Position numbers and translations under genes: made by a program
In this document: piece by piece, positions 1 to 9,335 of the stretch
How positions within the stretch are numbered: position 1 is the first letter of the stretch
Layout of the letters: the number at the start of each line of letters is the position of its first letter
Source of the DNA: STC-74 sp031423995
GTDB lineage: Bacteria > Patescibacteriota > Gracilibacteria > BD1-5 > UBA2023
Assembly (NCBI GenBank): GCA_031423995.1
Contig: JANPGO010000067.1
Coordinates: forward strand, 1-19,126
DNA length: 19,126 nucleotides
Direction: 5' to 3'
Notes under the pieces: generated by a model
Databases searched by the model: none
Told to the model about the DNA's origin: nothing
Seen by the model: only the letters and a program-made list of their open reading frames with translations

Positions 1-1773
1 TTTTTTCGCGATCCCGACTGCCATGAGCCACATAGGAATCAGCGGGAGAAATGGAGAAAGCAGTGGATGGCTGGTGGGAACCTCGATGATATCGTCATAG
101 AGGTCTGATCGATGTTCTTCTCCAGCGGTGATGACTCCGAGCACTATTCCATTGCGAGCCTTGATCTCCTTGATATTGGATTCGGTCTTATCACGCAATA
201 CTCCCTTCAGGTTCAAGACAATACACGGCATATCAGGACGAATGAGTGCAAGAGGACCATGCTTCAATTCTCCTGAACTGTAGCATTCTGCATGAAGATA
301 GGATAACTCCTTCAGCTTCAAGGAACACTCAGCAGCGGTTCCATAGAGGAGATTACGTCCGAGAAAGAAGAAATTCTGATACTTCGCATATTTCTCGATG
401 AGTGGATTGAGCTTATTGGTATCATTGAGTTCTTCATGGAACTTAGAGGGGAGTTCTTTCATCTTGCGAATGATCTCTCGCGCATCCTTCACCTGGAGGT
501 CTCGCTTGAGTCCGAGTGAGAGTGCCATAAGCATGAGAACGGCGAGTTGTCCGATAATGTTTTTCGTCGATGCCACTCCGACCTCCACACCTGAGTGAGT
601 ATAGAGCCCCATATCACAGGCACGAGCGATCGTCGATCCGACCACATTCACGATACCGAAGGTGAGACAACCCTTCTCCTTCACCATCTTCACACTCTCT
701 CGGACATCCGCGGTCTCTCCTGATTGCGACATGAAGATATAGAGTATCTTCTTCGATGGGAGGAAGGTATCATAGAGAAATTCGCTACTGATGCGAACAT
801 CAGAGGGAAGATGCGAGAGTTCCTTGAACCAACTCGATCCGACAACTCCTGCGAAGTAACTCGATCCCGATGCGATGATCTCGATCCGATCGATATCCAT
901 ATCACTAAGTGCGTCGAGTGTCTCATTGGTGATCGTCTCCGTCTCGAAGTTGATCCGACCTTTGAGTGCATTCATAAATACTTCTGGAATTTCATTGATT
1001 TCTTTCTCGGTGAAGGTATCGAAGTTCCCAATGGTTGCGGTCTGGAATTCATCCGTGATCTTCTCACTCGCCCTCATGACCTCTTCCCCGAGGGAAAATA
1101 TCGAATACTTTCCTCCCGTGATGCGGATGACCTCATGATCCTCGAGGGTCACGAATTCTGTCGCTACTCGTGAGACGGCATTGATATCTGATGAGAGGAA
1201 TGTTCCACCATCCCCGACTCCGACGATCATCGGACTTCCGAGCTTCGCACCGATCAGCGTATCGGGATATTCTCGATCGATCACGACGAGGGCATAGGCA
1301 CCAACCAATCGACTCAGTACTCGTTCGAAGGTCGAGAGGAGGTCGTCTCTATACATGTCTTCGAGGAGCTTCGCAACGACTTCCGTATCCGTCTCACTAT
1401 AGAACTGGTATCACTTCTTCTGGAGTTCTTCCTTCAATTCATGATAGTTCTCGATGATCCCATTGTGCACGACGAAGAATCGCATATCACTCGAATAGTG
1501 TGGGTGTGAGTTCTTCTCTGTGACTCCACCATGGGTTGCCCAACGAGTATGAGCAATTCCAGTGATATATGGACCATCTTTCTTTCCATTTTTCTCAACC
1601 TTGGTGGCGAGGTTCGAGACTTTTCCGACCGCTTTCTCGAGAAATATCTCTCCCGAAGCCGAGAGGGCGACAAGCCCAGCAGAATCATAGCCTCTATATT
1701 CGAGGTTACGCATTCACTCGACGAGGAGCGGAACGGGATTATTCTGGCCATTATAGGCAAATATTCAGCACAT
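1..1773 (-). CDS. glmS: Glutamine--fructose-6-phosphate aminotransferase (isomerizing), C-terminus cut by window edge
   Basis: Makes glucosamine-6-phosphate from fructose-6-phosphate and glutamine, the first step to UDP-GlcNAc and peptidoglycan, in the cytosol. The start is fixed by the class II glutaminase signature: M-C-G-I-F with Cys2 as nucleophile, where Gly3 is a TGA codon (1765-1767). EYRGYDSAG and HTRWATHG follow in the glutaminase half. Two SIS sugar-isomerase domains follow, with SQSGETAD, EVGVASTK and the C-terminal SSGELKHGPLAL. Other in-frame TGA codons lie at Gly positions 1714-1716 and 1408-1410. The window shows 591 residues; the family is about 600-610, so only a short tail is missing. 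It is divergent from the gene at 2000. No Shine-Dalgarno precedes the ATG. Function is secure from the motifs; the gene is intact as far as seen. Confidence 0.96.
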
Positions 1774-1967
1774 AGATTGGATGTGGTTAGTGGAATAGTG
1801 ATTGGTTCATGGAATATTTCGACGTATCCATTCTCTCAAGACAGAGAAAAAAGTCAAAAGAGACATGTCCGAACTGTTCAGTAGAGAAAACTCAATTTCA
1901 GCTTCAGAAAAGGTTTCTCTCTACAGTTCCGAGGAAAATGATTTGCAATTTTGTATGATTCGTCGAG

Positions 1968-1981
1968 AATGAATATTCATT
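1968..1981. promoter_or_regulatory. Perfect 14-bp palindrome in the glmS/FN3-gene divergent region
   Basis: AATGAATATTCATT is a perfect palindrome 18 bases before the start of the gene at 2000. A TTGCAA box lies upstream at 1943-1948. It could be an operator or may simply be AT-rich chance. The rest of 1774-1999 holds a weak inverted repeat (CAGTAGAGAAA near 1876 against TTTCTCTCTACAG near 1914) and no gene that I can see. Confidence 0.25.
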
Positions 1982-1999
1982 TATTTCTCATTTTTCTCT

Positions 2000-2416
2000 A
2001 TGCGCAAATTCCTTCTCGGATTGGTAGTCGTTCTTGGAACCGGAATATTCAGTTCAGTATTTGCAACTATATCAGCCCCATCAAATATGAATACTCTATG
2101 GCAAGGGTATACTGGTGGACAATTCATAGGTGTACTCGGTTGGACAGACAATTCCAATAATGAGTCAGGATTCGAACTCTATCGATCGAATAATACTGGA
2201 TCCGTCGGTACTAAGGTGCAAAATCTCCCTGCTAATACCACAAGTACTGTTGTCTACAGTGGAGGAACGAATTGTCGATATAGCTTCTACAGCGTTCGTT
2301 CATACAGAAATTTCGTTTGGGTGAGTCGACTTGGTCTCGTGGCGAATATGGTAGAATATTCTTCATTTTCGAATCCTACGCTCGTCGTGAACAATTCATG
2401 ATCAATCTGTTATTAG
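2000..2416 (+). CDS. Small secreted protein with fibronectin type III-like domain
   Basis: A 138-residue protein beginning with a clear signal peptide: MRK, a hydrophobic core of about 15 residues, then a plausible cleavage site after the VFA near residues 20-22. The mature part resembles one fibronectin type III fold: the W-T-D-N-S-N-N-E-S-G-F-E-L-Y-R run around residues 48-62 is the typical strand B-C signature seen in bacterial surface FN3 domains. The TGA at 2399-2401 is read as Gly and the true stop is TAG at 2414-2416, adding a short tail (GSICY). The gene stands alone between divergent glmS and a strong terminator, so it is probably monocistronic. Its partner is unknown; extracellular or envelope adhesion is a guess from the fold. 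Confidence 0.75.
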
Positions 2417-2429
2417 TACTTTTTCTCGA

Positions 2430-2455
2430 AATCCCCTCACTGAGGGGATTTTTTA
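2430..2455 (+). terminator. Rho-independent terminator after the FN3 gene
   Basis: AATCCCCTCA and TGAGGGGATT form a perfect 10-base inverted repeat around one base, followed by a T run. It lies 13 bases after the FN3-gene stop and before the PiT promoter, so it insulates the two genes. Confidence 0.85.
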
Positions 2456-2464
2456 TTGAAATAT

Positions 2465-2494
2465 TTGCTTTTTTTTCAAGTATTATGCTACAAT
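2465..2494 (+). promoter_or_regulatory. Candidate promoter of the PiT permease gene
   Basis: TTGCTT (2465-2470), an 18-base spacer and TACAAT (2489-2494) preceded by TG-N, an extended -10. It lies 24 bases before the ATG and directly after a terminator, where a promoter is needed. Identified by eye against the sigma-70 consensus only. Confidence 0.5.
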
Positions 2495-2517
2495 CATGGA
2501 ATAATAAATATAAAACT

Positions 2518-3933
2518 ATGGAAATCGTTCTGCTCATACTCTGTCTCTGTATCGTACTCTCCTTCGAATTCGTGAATGGGATGAATGATACGGCAAATGC
2601 TATCGCTCCCGTCATCTACAGCCACTCCCTCGATCCACGTCGCTCGGTCATCATCGCTGCAGTATTGAATTTTCTCGGTGTCATGTTCTGAGGTATTGCG
2701 GTTGCAATGAGTATTGTCCATCTCCTCCCGCTCAGCATAATCGTCAACCAGAGTTCAACCTTCGGTGTAGTGCTCGTCGTCTCAATACTTATTTCTGCGA
2801 TTATATGGGATCTCGGTGCTTGGTACCTCGCACTTCCTGTCTCGAGCTCGCATGCACTCATCGGGTCAATACTCGGCGTCAGTATTGCGATCATGTATTC
2901 TTCTATGGGTGTCGGATTCACGCCACACTGGTCCAAAGCCCAGGAAGTCATCATCGGACTCCTCATCTCTCCGATGATCGGATTCGGACTCGCACTCATC
3001 CTCATCTATATTGCTCATATCGTGCTCAGAAAACGAGAATACTTCAAGGCGCCCTACTGGTCATGGGATAAGCCAAATCTTGCAATGCGCTCAGTCCTGA
3101 TCGGTGCATCAGGGCTCGTGAGCTTCATGCATGGAAAAAATGATGGTCAGAAAGGCGTCGGTATAGCCACTCTCATCCTCGTGACGCTCATTCCTGGAAG
3201 CTTTGCAATCGATCCAAGTATTGATACAGATATTGCTCGAAAAGAACTCTTACGCAATAATATAAGCACTATATCTTCACAAATAGATCAGGTGGATGCA
3301 AATACTTTCAATGATAGTAGTGATGCACTGGCGGTGATACAGATAAAAAAGGATATACTTGCACTCGATGAAACCATAAAGATAACGCCAATAGATAAAC
3401 TCAGTATTCGAAAACATATACTCAGTATCAAAGACTCCTATTCAAATATGAACGGCCTCAAGGGTACTGGTATTATTCCGAGTGCCAATGCCAGTGATAC
3501 TACATACAAAATTCTCGGTGATATGAAGAAGTGAATCGATTCACTTGGGGGATATACTGACTATGTACCATGGTGGATTATTACACTTGTCTCGATCGCT
3601 ATTGGTTGTGGTACAATGGTGGGATGGAAGCGGATCGTGAAGACCATCGGAGAAAAAATCGGAAAGTATAAGATGAACTATTCCCAGGCAGCATCCTCGG
3701 CACTCGTCACCGCGGGTGCGATCGGTATGGCTTCTGGTCTCGGGCTCCCCGTCTCGACGACTCATATCATGTCATCGAGTGTCGCTGGCACCATGGTCGA
3801 AGAGCATGGATGGAAAAATGGTGTTGATCCACATATGATCAAACATATCCTCCTCGCCTGGGTCCTCACCATGCCGACAACGATCGTTCTCGCAAGTGCC
3901 ATATTCCTCTTCCTGAAATGGATATTTGTATAG
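2518..3933 (+). CDS. PiT-family inorganic phosphate permease
   Basis: A polytopic inner-membrane phosphate transporter (PiT/PHO4 family), 471 residues. The duplicated family signatures are present: GMNDTANAIAP near residues 22-32 in the first half, MHGKNDGQKG near residue 204 and GLPVSTTH near residue 410 in the second, with VSSSHALIG between. Hydrophobic segments occupy both halves, separated by a long polar loop of about 120 residues (roughly 235-350, DPSIDTD to YKILGDMKKG) predicted to lie outside the membrane. In-frame TGA-Gly codons lie at 2689-2691 and 3532-3534. The PiT family uses cation-coupled uptake; a few members carry sulfate, so the substrate is inferred. Terminators on both sides mark it as a single-gene unit. 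No PhoU-like regulator is adjacent. Confidence 0.92.
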
Positions 3934-3944
3934 TAATATTCGTA

Positions 3945-3973
3945 AGAATCCCCCAATTTGGGGGATTCTTTAT
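3945..3973 (+). terminator. Rho-independent terminator after the PiT gene
   Basis: AGAATCCCCCA and TGGGGGATTCT form a perfect 11-base stem with an ATT loop and a short T-rich tail, 11 bases after the permease stop. The GC core of five C:G pairs makes it strong. Confidence 0.85.
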
Positions 3974-4011
3974 GTATGGGGTAAATATATTTCTGGGCAA
4001 GATCTTTTCTC

Positions 4012-4038
4012 TTGCATTTTGTTTTTTGGGGATACAAT
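4012..4038 (+). promoter_or_regulatory. Candidate promoter of the Rieske oxygenase gene
   Basis: TTGCAT (4012-4017), a 15-base spacer and TACAAT (4033-4038), 50 bases before the ATG. The spacer is short for sigma-70. The same arrangement, TTGCATTTT with a 15-base spacer, occurs before ilvA (16288-16314), which supports both. Confidence 0.4.
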
Positions 4039-4088
4039 CCAAGTCAAAATTATTCATTTTTTCAGTACCCACTTTTCATTCAGAAAGT

Positions 4089-5150
4089 ATGCTCCCACCT
4101 CACGTCTACTTCGATGAAGCCATCTTCCAGAAAGAACTGGAACTGCTCTTTCGAGGTGGACCTGGGTATGTCGGACATGCGGGAACCGTACCGAAAATCG
4201 GAGACTACCACACGCTCAAGCAGGAGTACAATGGTCGGATGCTCGTACACAATAGGGCAGGAATCGAGCTCATCTCGAATATCTGCCGTCACCGTCAAGC
4301 AATCATACAGAAAGGAGATGGGAATACGAAACATATCACCTGTCCCCTCCATAAGTGGTCTTGGAATCTCCAGGGTGAGATGCAGGGGGCTCCACATTTT
4401 GGGACCAATCCTTGTATGCATCTGCGCACATGGTCTCTCGAGAACTGGCGATGACTTCTCTTCTCTGGGAAGCATGATATCGCGAAGGATCTCGCAGATG
4501 TCGGGTATGCTGATGTCATGAATTTCGAATCGTATCGATACCATCATAGCGAATATCACACCTGTCACTACAACTGGAAGAGCTTCATGGAGGTCTATGG
4601 GGATGACTATCATGTTGCTCCATTCCATCCATGACTCTCGAAGATTATCACGATGAAGGATCTCAAAGTCGTCACAGGAGAAAACTGGCATATACAGACA
4701 GTATGAGCTGGGGAACACCTCGAAGCCAAGGCGACTCCCATCTATGAGGCATGGCGATCGAAATGCCTCGAGCACGGGAATGGAAAACTCCCTGAATATG
4801 GTGCCATCTGGTTCGCCTACTACCCGAATATCATGGTCGAGGTCTATCCCTATACGATCACGGTCTCAACCCTCCATCCCATCTCTCCGACTGAGACGAT
4901 AAATATGATCGAGTTCTTCTACCACCATGATGTCAGTGAGGAACTCATACAATCTGAGCAAGCTGCCTATATGGAAACGGCAATAGAAGACGATGATATC
5001 GCCGAACGTATGGATACTGGACGGGGTATACTCATGCAAGAGGGGAAAAACTGGTGACACCCAGAAAATGAACTCTCGGGACCATACCATCCCCATCTCG
5101 AGGCAGGGACTGGGCATTTTATGGAGTGGTATAAGGGGAAAATACTATAA
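4089..5150 (+). CDS. Rieske non-heme iron oxygenase (aromatic-ring-hydroxylating dioxygenase large-subunit type)
   Basis: A 353-residue protein with an N-terminal Rieske [2Fe-2S] motif, C66-x-H68 and C85-P-L-H88. The catalytic-domain signature NWKSFMEVYGDDYH follows at 162-175, giving iron ligands H175 and H180. The layout is that of the alpha subunit of ring-hydroxylating dioxygenases and related monooxygenases; the substrate cannot be deduced. These enzymes need O2 and a separate reductase, and neither a reductase nor a ferredoxin gene is nearby. The ATG at 4089 was preferred to in-frame codons back to 3918 because those overlap the upstream terminator and promoter. TGA codons within (for example 4450-4452, 4630-4632, 4705-4707) fit glycine. 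The gene converges on the phosphoribosyltransferase gene with an 11-base gap. Confidence 0.88.
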
Positions 5151-5161
5151 ATATTCAGATA

Positions 5162-6085
5162 TTACTGTACTCCTGATATCGAAAATGAATTATCATTCGT
5201 GTATACAAATGGATTATCACCACAGGATGGTAATCTCAGTATTTCTCATACTTTATGTCTCGTCGCGGGAGTAAAAGGAAAGAGTGGTTTTCCTGTTATA
5301 CGAGCGATAGCAACTCCCATCGGAAAAGCTGATTGTTCGTGAGGATTTTTCCCATGTGAATAAACAATAATTGAAGTATGATTTTGGATCTTTTGTGCGA
5401 GATTATGAGCATCTCATGTCAGATTTGTATGCTGTCCGATGGTTCATATAGGAACATCGTGTCAAGCAGTGGGTTGTTCAAAATCACCTTCACCAGGTTG
5501 AACTACCCAAACTGCAGGATGGTCTGGAAAGTATGTATGCTTCACCTCCACATCTTTTGCATCTGGTCGATCTTTTGTTAGAAGTGTTGCGATATCAAAA
5601 TCTCAAAGGCTATCTGTTTTCATTCTTCGGAGATATCTGAGAGATTTAGCACTATCTCTCATATCATCTACAACAATGGTTTTTCAGAGATTCTCATCTT
5701 GAGTATCAGGAATAGATTGAAATGTCTCAATGATGCTTCATTGATTATCTTTTTGGTATGACTGAAGTCCAATAAATCATAATGGAAGACCGAGCTCATG
5801 AGCAATAAGCTCAGCAATAAAACACCCTCACTTCGAAAGTCACACCACTCTTGTATAGTGTATTCAGGATTCTTTAATTTTTTTTGCAAGTCATTTTGCT
5901 AAAGCTATATACTGTTCCCAAGTATAGTACACTCGAAAATGAAGTCCTTGTTCAGGAATCTTCTCTCCTCTCCATGGCTCACCTATACGATAGGATGGCC
6001 TCAATACATCAGGAACATCATTAAAATAATTGAGGTATGCAAGCCCATCTTGCGCAGCACTGAAGCCAGGTGTTGTCGAATTCAT
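5162..6085 (-). CDS. Xanthine/guanine phosphoribosyltransferase-like protein with extra C-terminal domain
   Basis: A 307-residue protein seen only when 12 in-frame TGA codons are read as Gly; otherwise it looks like debris. Residues about 50-200 form a type I phosphoribosyltransferase: VVGLSKGGCFIAELIA (80-95), the PRPP-binding loop IVVDDMRDSAKS (137-148) and a VWVVQPGE segment (192-199) like the WIEQPW of bacterial Gpt. It should convert guanine, xanthine or hypoxanthine plus PRPP to the nucleotide. An N-terminal stretch (1-50) and a C-terminal region (about 205-307) exceed the ~150-residue Gpt length. The C-terminal GVAIARITGKPLFPF faintly recalls nucleoside 2-deoxyribosyltransferase folds; I do not assign it. 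It is divergent from purA, matching a purine-salvage role. The PRTase assignment is firm; base preference is inferred. Confidence 0.8.
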
Positions 6086-6188
6086 AATGGTATTATAAAT
6101 AATCTATGAAGTATTTATAATTAAAATATATATTTATACAAATGTTTTTACTTATTTATATACTATAAAATATTTTCATAATTTTATT

Positions 6189-6216
6189 TTGACTTAAGTC
6201 AATAAAGAAATATAAC
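6189..6216 (+). promoter_or_regulatory. Candidate purA promoter with palindromic operator
   Basis: The perfect 14-bp palindrome TTGACTTAAGTCAA (6189-6202) contains a TTGACT -35 box, followed after 16 bases by TATAAC (6211-6216), 26 bases before the purA start. It lies in the very AT-rich 157-base region between two divergent purine-salvage genes, so a repressor there could control purA and perhaps both. Inference from position and symmetry. Confidence 0.5.
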
Positions 6217-6242
6217 TACTGAGTTTGTTACTATTTTTTCGT

Positions 6243-7976
6243 ATGCAACTTGATCGCTATCTTCCGAAATGAGATTCTGGTATTCTCGTAAGATCACATA
6301 ACCCATGAGTACCCGAGTATGTGAGACGTCAAAATGATCTCCCCGTGGATGTGGTCATCGGACTCATGTACGGAGATGAAGGAAAGTGAAAAATAGTCGA
6401 TAGTATAGGATCGCATGGGGTGCGATTTAATGGTGGACATAATGCTGGCCATACGCTCGTAGTAAATGGCATTCACTATGATCTGCATATCGTTCCATCG
6501 TCTATAGTTTCTGAAAACAAACTCGCTATCATTGCTCGTACGTGTGTCGTAGGACTCGATCTACCCAAACTCAAAAAAGAAGAAGATGGGTGGACAAGAT
6601 TTGAAACCTCAAATGATGGAGGTATTGTGTGTAAACATACTCTCGATGAACTCAGATGAAGAGATAAAAATTGAGCACTAATTCGTGCATGAGTATTTCC
6701 TGAACTCGAGCAAGTCAGCTCAAAATGAGTCAATCCAGATGGAAGGCTTTTTATCAGTAGATATGCTCCACTTATCGGAGTACATCATGTCTTTCTGGAT
6801 GCACTTTCTGAAGAAGTACGATGAAGAATCTGAGCTCAAAAAATCGGATCAACCTGAAGTGGGATCGCTCCAGCTTATGGAAAAACTTATAAGATCATCG
6901 AGCAGGCACTCGGTCATACAGATTGAGGAAATGAGGAATATGCATCTCTCGCAAAAGAGCTTGAGCGACTCAATAATGCAAGGAAGGATATAACTATAGG
7001 GCTTGCACTTTCTGATACAGATACATATCTTTCTTTTGTTGAATACGAATGGAATATAATGAAGAAATATTTTCCAAACATCTCATTCGACGAAATAAAA
7101 AGAGAACAAACAAGGCAAATTGCTCATCTTCGCCAGAAAATCAGTTTTGGACAGATTATACTCTGAGATGAAAAAGAGAAAATATCTCAAGTAATACAAA
7201 GAGGAGAACGTATCACTGGGGAATGAGCCCAGGCAGCACTCATCAGTGAAGAACAGTCTATCTGGTGAACTCAATCAAATGCAAATATACGAACCTTCTG
7301 TGAGGCAACTGGCATCGCTCCAGAACAGATTGCCAATATATTTGCTGTGATGAAGCTCCCTCCGAGCAGTGTCGGCACTCGACCGATAGCTTTCATGAGA
7401 TATATCGAATCCGAAGTCTTGCAATGATTGAGAGATAAGTACGATGAATACGGGGTGAGCACCGGTCGACCTCGAGATATCGTAAAGATTTCTCTTATCG
7501 AGATTGCTCGCGCTGTCTGACTTATCCTCAGTTGAGTGGAGAATACGGGACTTCGAGATCGGATTGTACCTGTTCTTAATAGGGCCGACGGTCTTACGGA
7601 TTTTGCGAAACTCAGTGATGGGGGCATTCCACTTATTACGAGCTATACCCATCATGTAGAAGCAAATCCTACTCGAGTCTGACTCGTAGATTCACAAGAA
7701 AAAATCACCCCTTCTGGACTCCTCAGAAATTATCCATCATGGGAACAAAATAGTCATCCAAGAATGTTCCGTACAACCGAGGAATGATTCCTACAAAGAG
7801 ATTTGAAGGGTGACTTTACGGTATCAAGAGATCGAATCGGAGAAGCCGTGCACATTCTTGTTGAGCAAGTTCTCGCAGCAATTTTTGAAGGTGATAAGCC
7901 ACGAGAAGTCATACTTGGTACAGGAAAATGAAGAGAGAACCTCGTACTAATCGATCAAGCATACCCAAAAAGGTAA
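6243..7976 (+). CDS. purA: Adenylosuccinate synthetase, unusually long
   Basis: Joins IMP and aspartate with GTP to give adenylosuccinate, the first step from IMP to AMP. It is 577 residues against about 430 in the family and contains 20 in-frame TGA-Gly codons. The P-loop GDEGKGKIVD (44-53) keeps the catalytic Asp and one of its glycines is TGA. FNGGHNAGHT carries the catalytic His. The IMP-site motif appears as GSTGSGIAPAYG (family GTTGRGIGPAYE), the substrate loop as STGRPRD, and the base-recognition region as LNRADGL. There is an N-terminal extension of about 30 residues and large insertions in the middle (NEEYASLAKELERLNN to the GEGAQAAL strand). The conserved core argues for activity. 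The phage paralogue PurZ is disfavoured because the catalytic Asp is kept. Confidence 0.88.
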
Positions 7977-8188
7977 AGAAGTTTTGAATTTCTATCTCCT
8001 TTAGACTCGACGATACTGATTCGAATGAAGTTATCAATAAGTGATATTATATACTAATCTCTGTATTAGAGTAGCTAGCTTTTTCTGAATTTTATTTTTT
8101 AGTATAGTATTGTCAAAAGTTTTTGCAGGGATATATTTTTTCGATATAATTCACAGGTTTGGTATATTATTCTATCACCTTCCTCCTT
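7977..8188. other. AT-rich intergenic region between purA and guaC
   Basis: No ORF here reads well. A weak stem (CTAAT near 8054 with ATTAG near 8065) followed by AGCTAGCTTTTT could be a poor terminator for purA. The distal half carries the guaC promoter candidates. Confidence 0.4.
8123..8150 (+). promoter_or_regulatory. Candidate guaC promoter
   Basis: TTGCAG (8123-8128), a 16-base spacer and a perfect TATAAT (8145-8150), 38 bases before the ATG. An overlapping alternative is TTGTCA (8110-8115) with TATATT (8132-8137). It may drive guaC together with the ilv genes that follow. Confidence 0.5.
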
Positions 8189-9259
8189 ATGCGTATCGAT
8201 GAAGATATCAAGCTCGACTATGCCGATGTACTCCTCCGTCCAAAACGTTCGACACTCATCTCCCGCAAGGACGTCATCCTCGAACGAGAATTCACATTCT
8301 ACCACTCACCGAAGGTCTGGCGATGAGTCCCGATCATGACAGCGAATATGGCAACCAGTGGGACATTCTCGATGGCGCGAGCCCTCTCAGAATACAAACT
8401 CATCACCACATTTCACAAATACTATACGATCGAAGAATATCGTGAATTTTTCCAGAGTTTTGATAATCCTGACTACATCGCCTACACTCTGGGTATTAGG
8501 GATGAGGACCTCAGTCAGCTCAGAGAGATGCAGGATGCAGGACTGATGGCGAAATTCTCCTTTATCTGTCTCGATGTCCCGAATGGCTATATCCAGAGAT
8601 TTCTCGAGGTGATCCGGCTCGTGCGATCAGAATTCCCTGAACACATCATCATCGCGGGAAATGTCGTGACCAATGAGATGACCGAAGAGATCATCCTCGC
8701 AGGGGCCGACATCGTGAAGATCGGGATCGGACCAGGATCAGTCTGCACGACACGGAAGATGACCTGAGTTGGCTATCCTCAGCTCTCTGCAGTGATCGAG
8801 TGTGCGGATGCAGCGCATGGAATCACGAGTCCTATGAATGGCAACTGTGGACTCATCATCGCCGACGGTGGACAACAATTCCCGAGCTGTATTGCGAAAG
8901 CCTTCTGCGGAGGAGCCGACTGGAATATGTGTGGTAGTCTCTTCTCAGGGTACGATGAGAGTGGCGGCAATCTCATCGAAAAAAATGGAAAACAGTATAA
9001 GGAATACTACGGAAGCTCATCGAATAAGGCGCTCCTCGATAACTATGGAAAAAAGGAATCCCATCGGGCAAGCGAAGGAAGATATGTCCTCATGCCGTAC
9101 AAATGAGCCGTTGGGAATTTTGTCCAGGATCTCTTCGGGAGCCTGAGAAGCACTGGAACCTATATCGGGGCCGCGAAGCTCAAGCACTTCTCGAAGTGTA
9201 CGACATTTCTCCGAGTGAACCGCCAACTCACTACCTACCTCGAGAAATACGAAGTATAA
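8189..9259 (+). CDS. guaC: GMP reductase
   Basis: Reductively deaminates GMP to IMP with NADPH, feeding guanine nucleotides back to IMP, the substrate of the neighbouring PurA. It is 356 residues, near the usual 345-350. The IMPDH/GMPR barrel signature KIGIGPGSVCTTR is intact with the nucleophile at Cys186. GVGYPQLSAVIECADAAHG, the ADGG phosphate loop and the flap-side segment YRASEG-like HRASEGRYV follow, and GAAKLK closes the protein. The absence of a CBS-domain insertion and the GMPR-type C-terminus separate it from IMP dehydrogenase. It resembles the GuaC/animal GMPR type. TGA-Gly codons occur at 8324-8326, 8765-8767 and 9104-9106. The pyrimidine tract TCACCTTCCTCCTT precedes the ATG and there is no Shine-Dalgarno. 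Confidence 0.95.
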
Positions 9260-9260
9260 T

Positions 9261-9323
9261 ATGTTTTTGACAAATCTTTCATCATTGATACTATCAGTAT
9301 TCATATCGGGTGCTATCTCCTAA
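9261..9323 (+). CDS. Possible leader peptide rich in Leu/Ile before ilvB
   Basis: A 20-codon ORF starts one base after the guaC stop and ends with TAA 12 bases before ilvB. Eight of its 20 residues are Leu, Ile or Val (ATG TTT TTG ACA AAT CTT TCA TCA TTG ATA ...). Bacterial ilv operons often carry such leaders for attenuation. No terminator hairpin follows, so classical attenuation is not shown. The ORF overlaps a good promoter match, and AT-rich DNA yields Leu/Ile codons by chance. Weak call. Confidence 0.25.
   Translation: MFLTNLSSLILSVFISGAIS
9267..9294 (+). promoter_or_regulatory. Candidate ilvB promoter
   Basis: Consensus TTGACA (9267-9272), a 16-base spacer and TACTAT (9289-9294), 41 bases before ilvB. 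The -10 sits inside a short inverted repeat, ATACT-ATC-AGTAT (9288-9300), a possible operator. It would let the ilv genes be expressed apart from guaC. Confidence 0.45.
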
Positions 9324-9335
9324 GTTCTCACTTCT

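Noticed and set aside
3918..4088. N-terminal extension of the Rieske protein
   Set aside because: The in-frame upstream codons run through the PiT terminator and the promoter; the protein pattern starts at the ATG at 4089.
6243..7976. PurZ (2-aminoadenylosuccinate synthetase of Z-genome phages)
   Set aside because: The P-loop keeps the catalytic Asp of GDEGKGK, which PurZ replaces, and the context is bacterial metabolism.
8189..9259. IMP dehydrogenase
   Set aside because: No CBS insertion; length and C-terminal motifs are those of GMP reductase.
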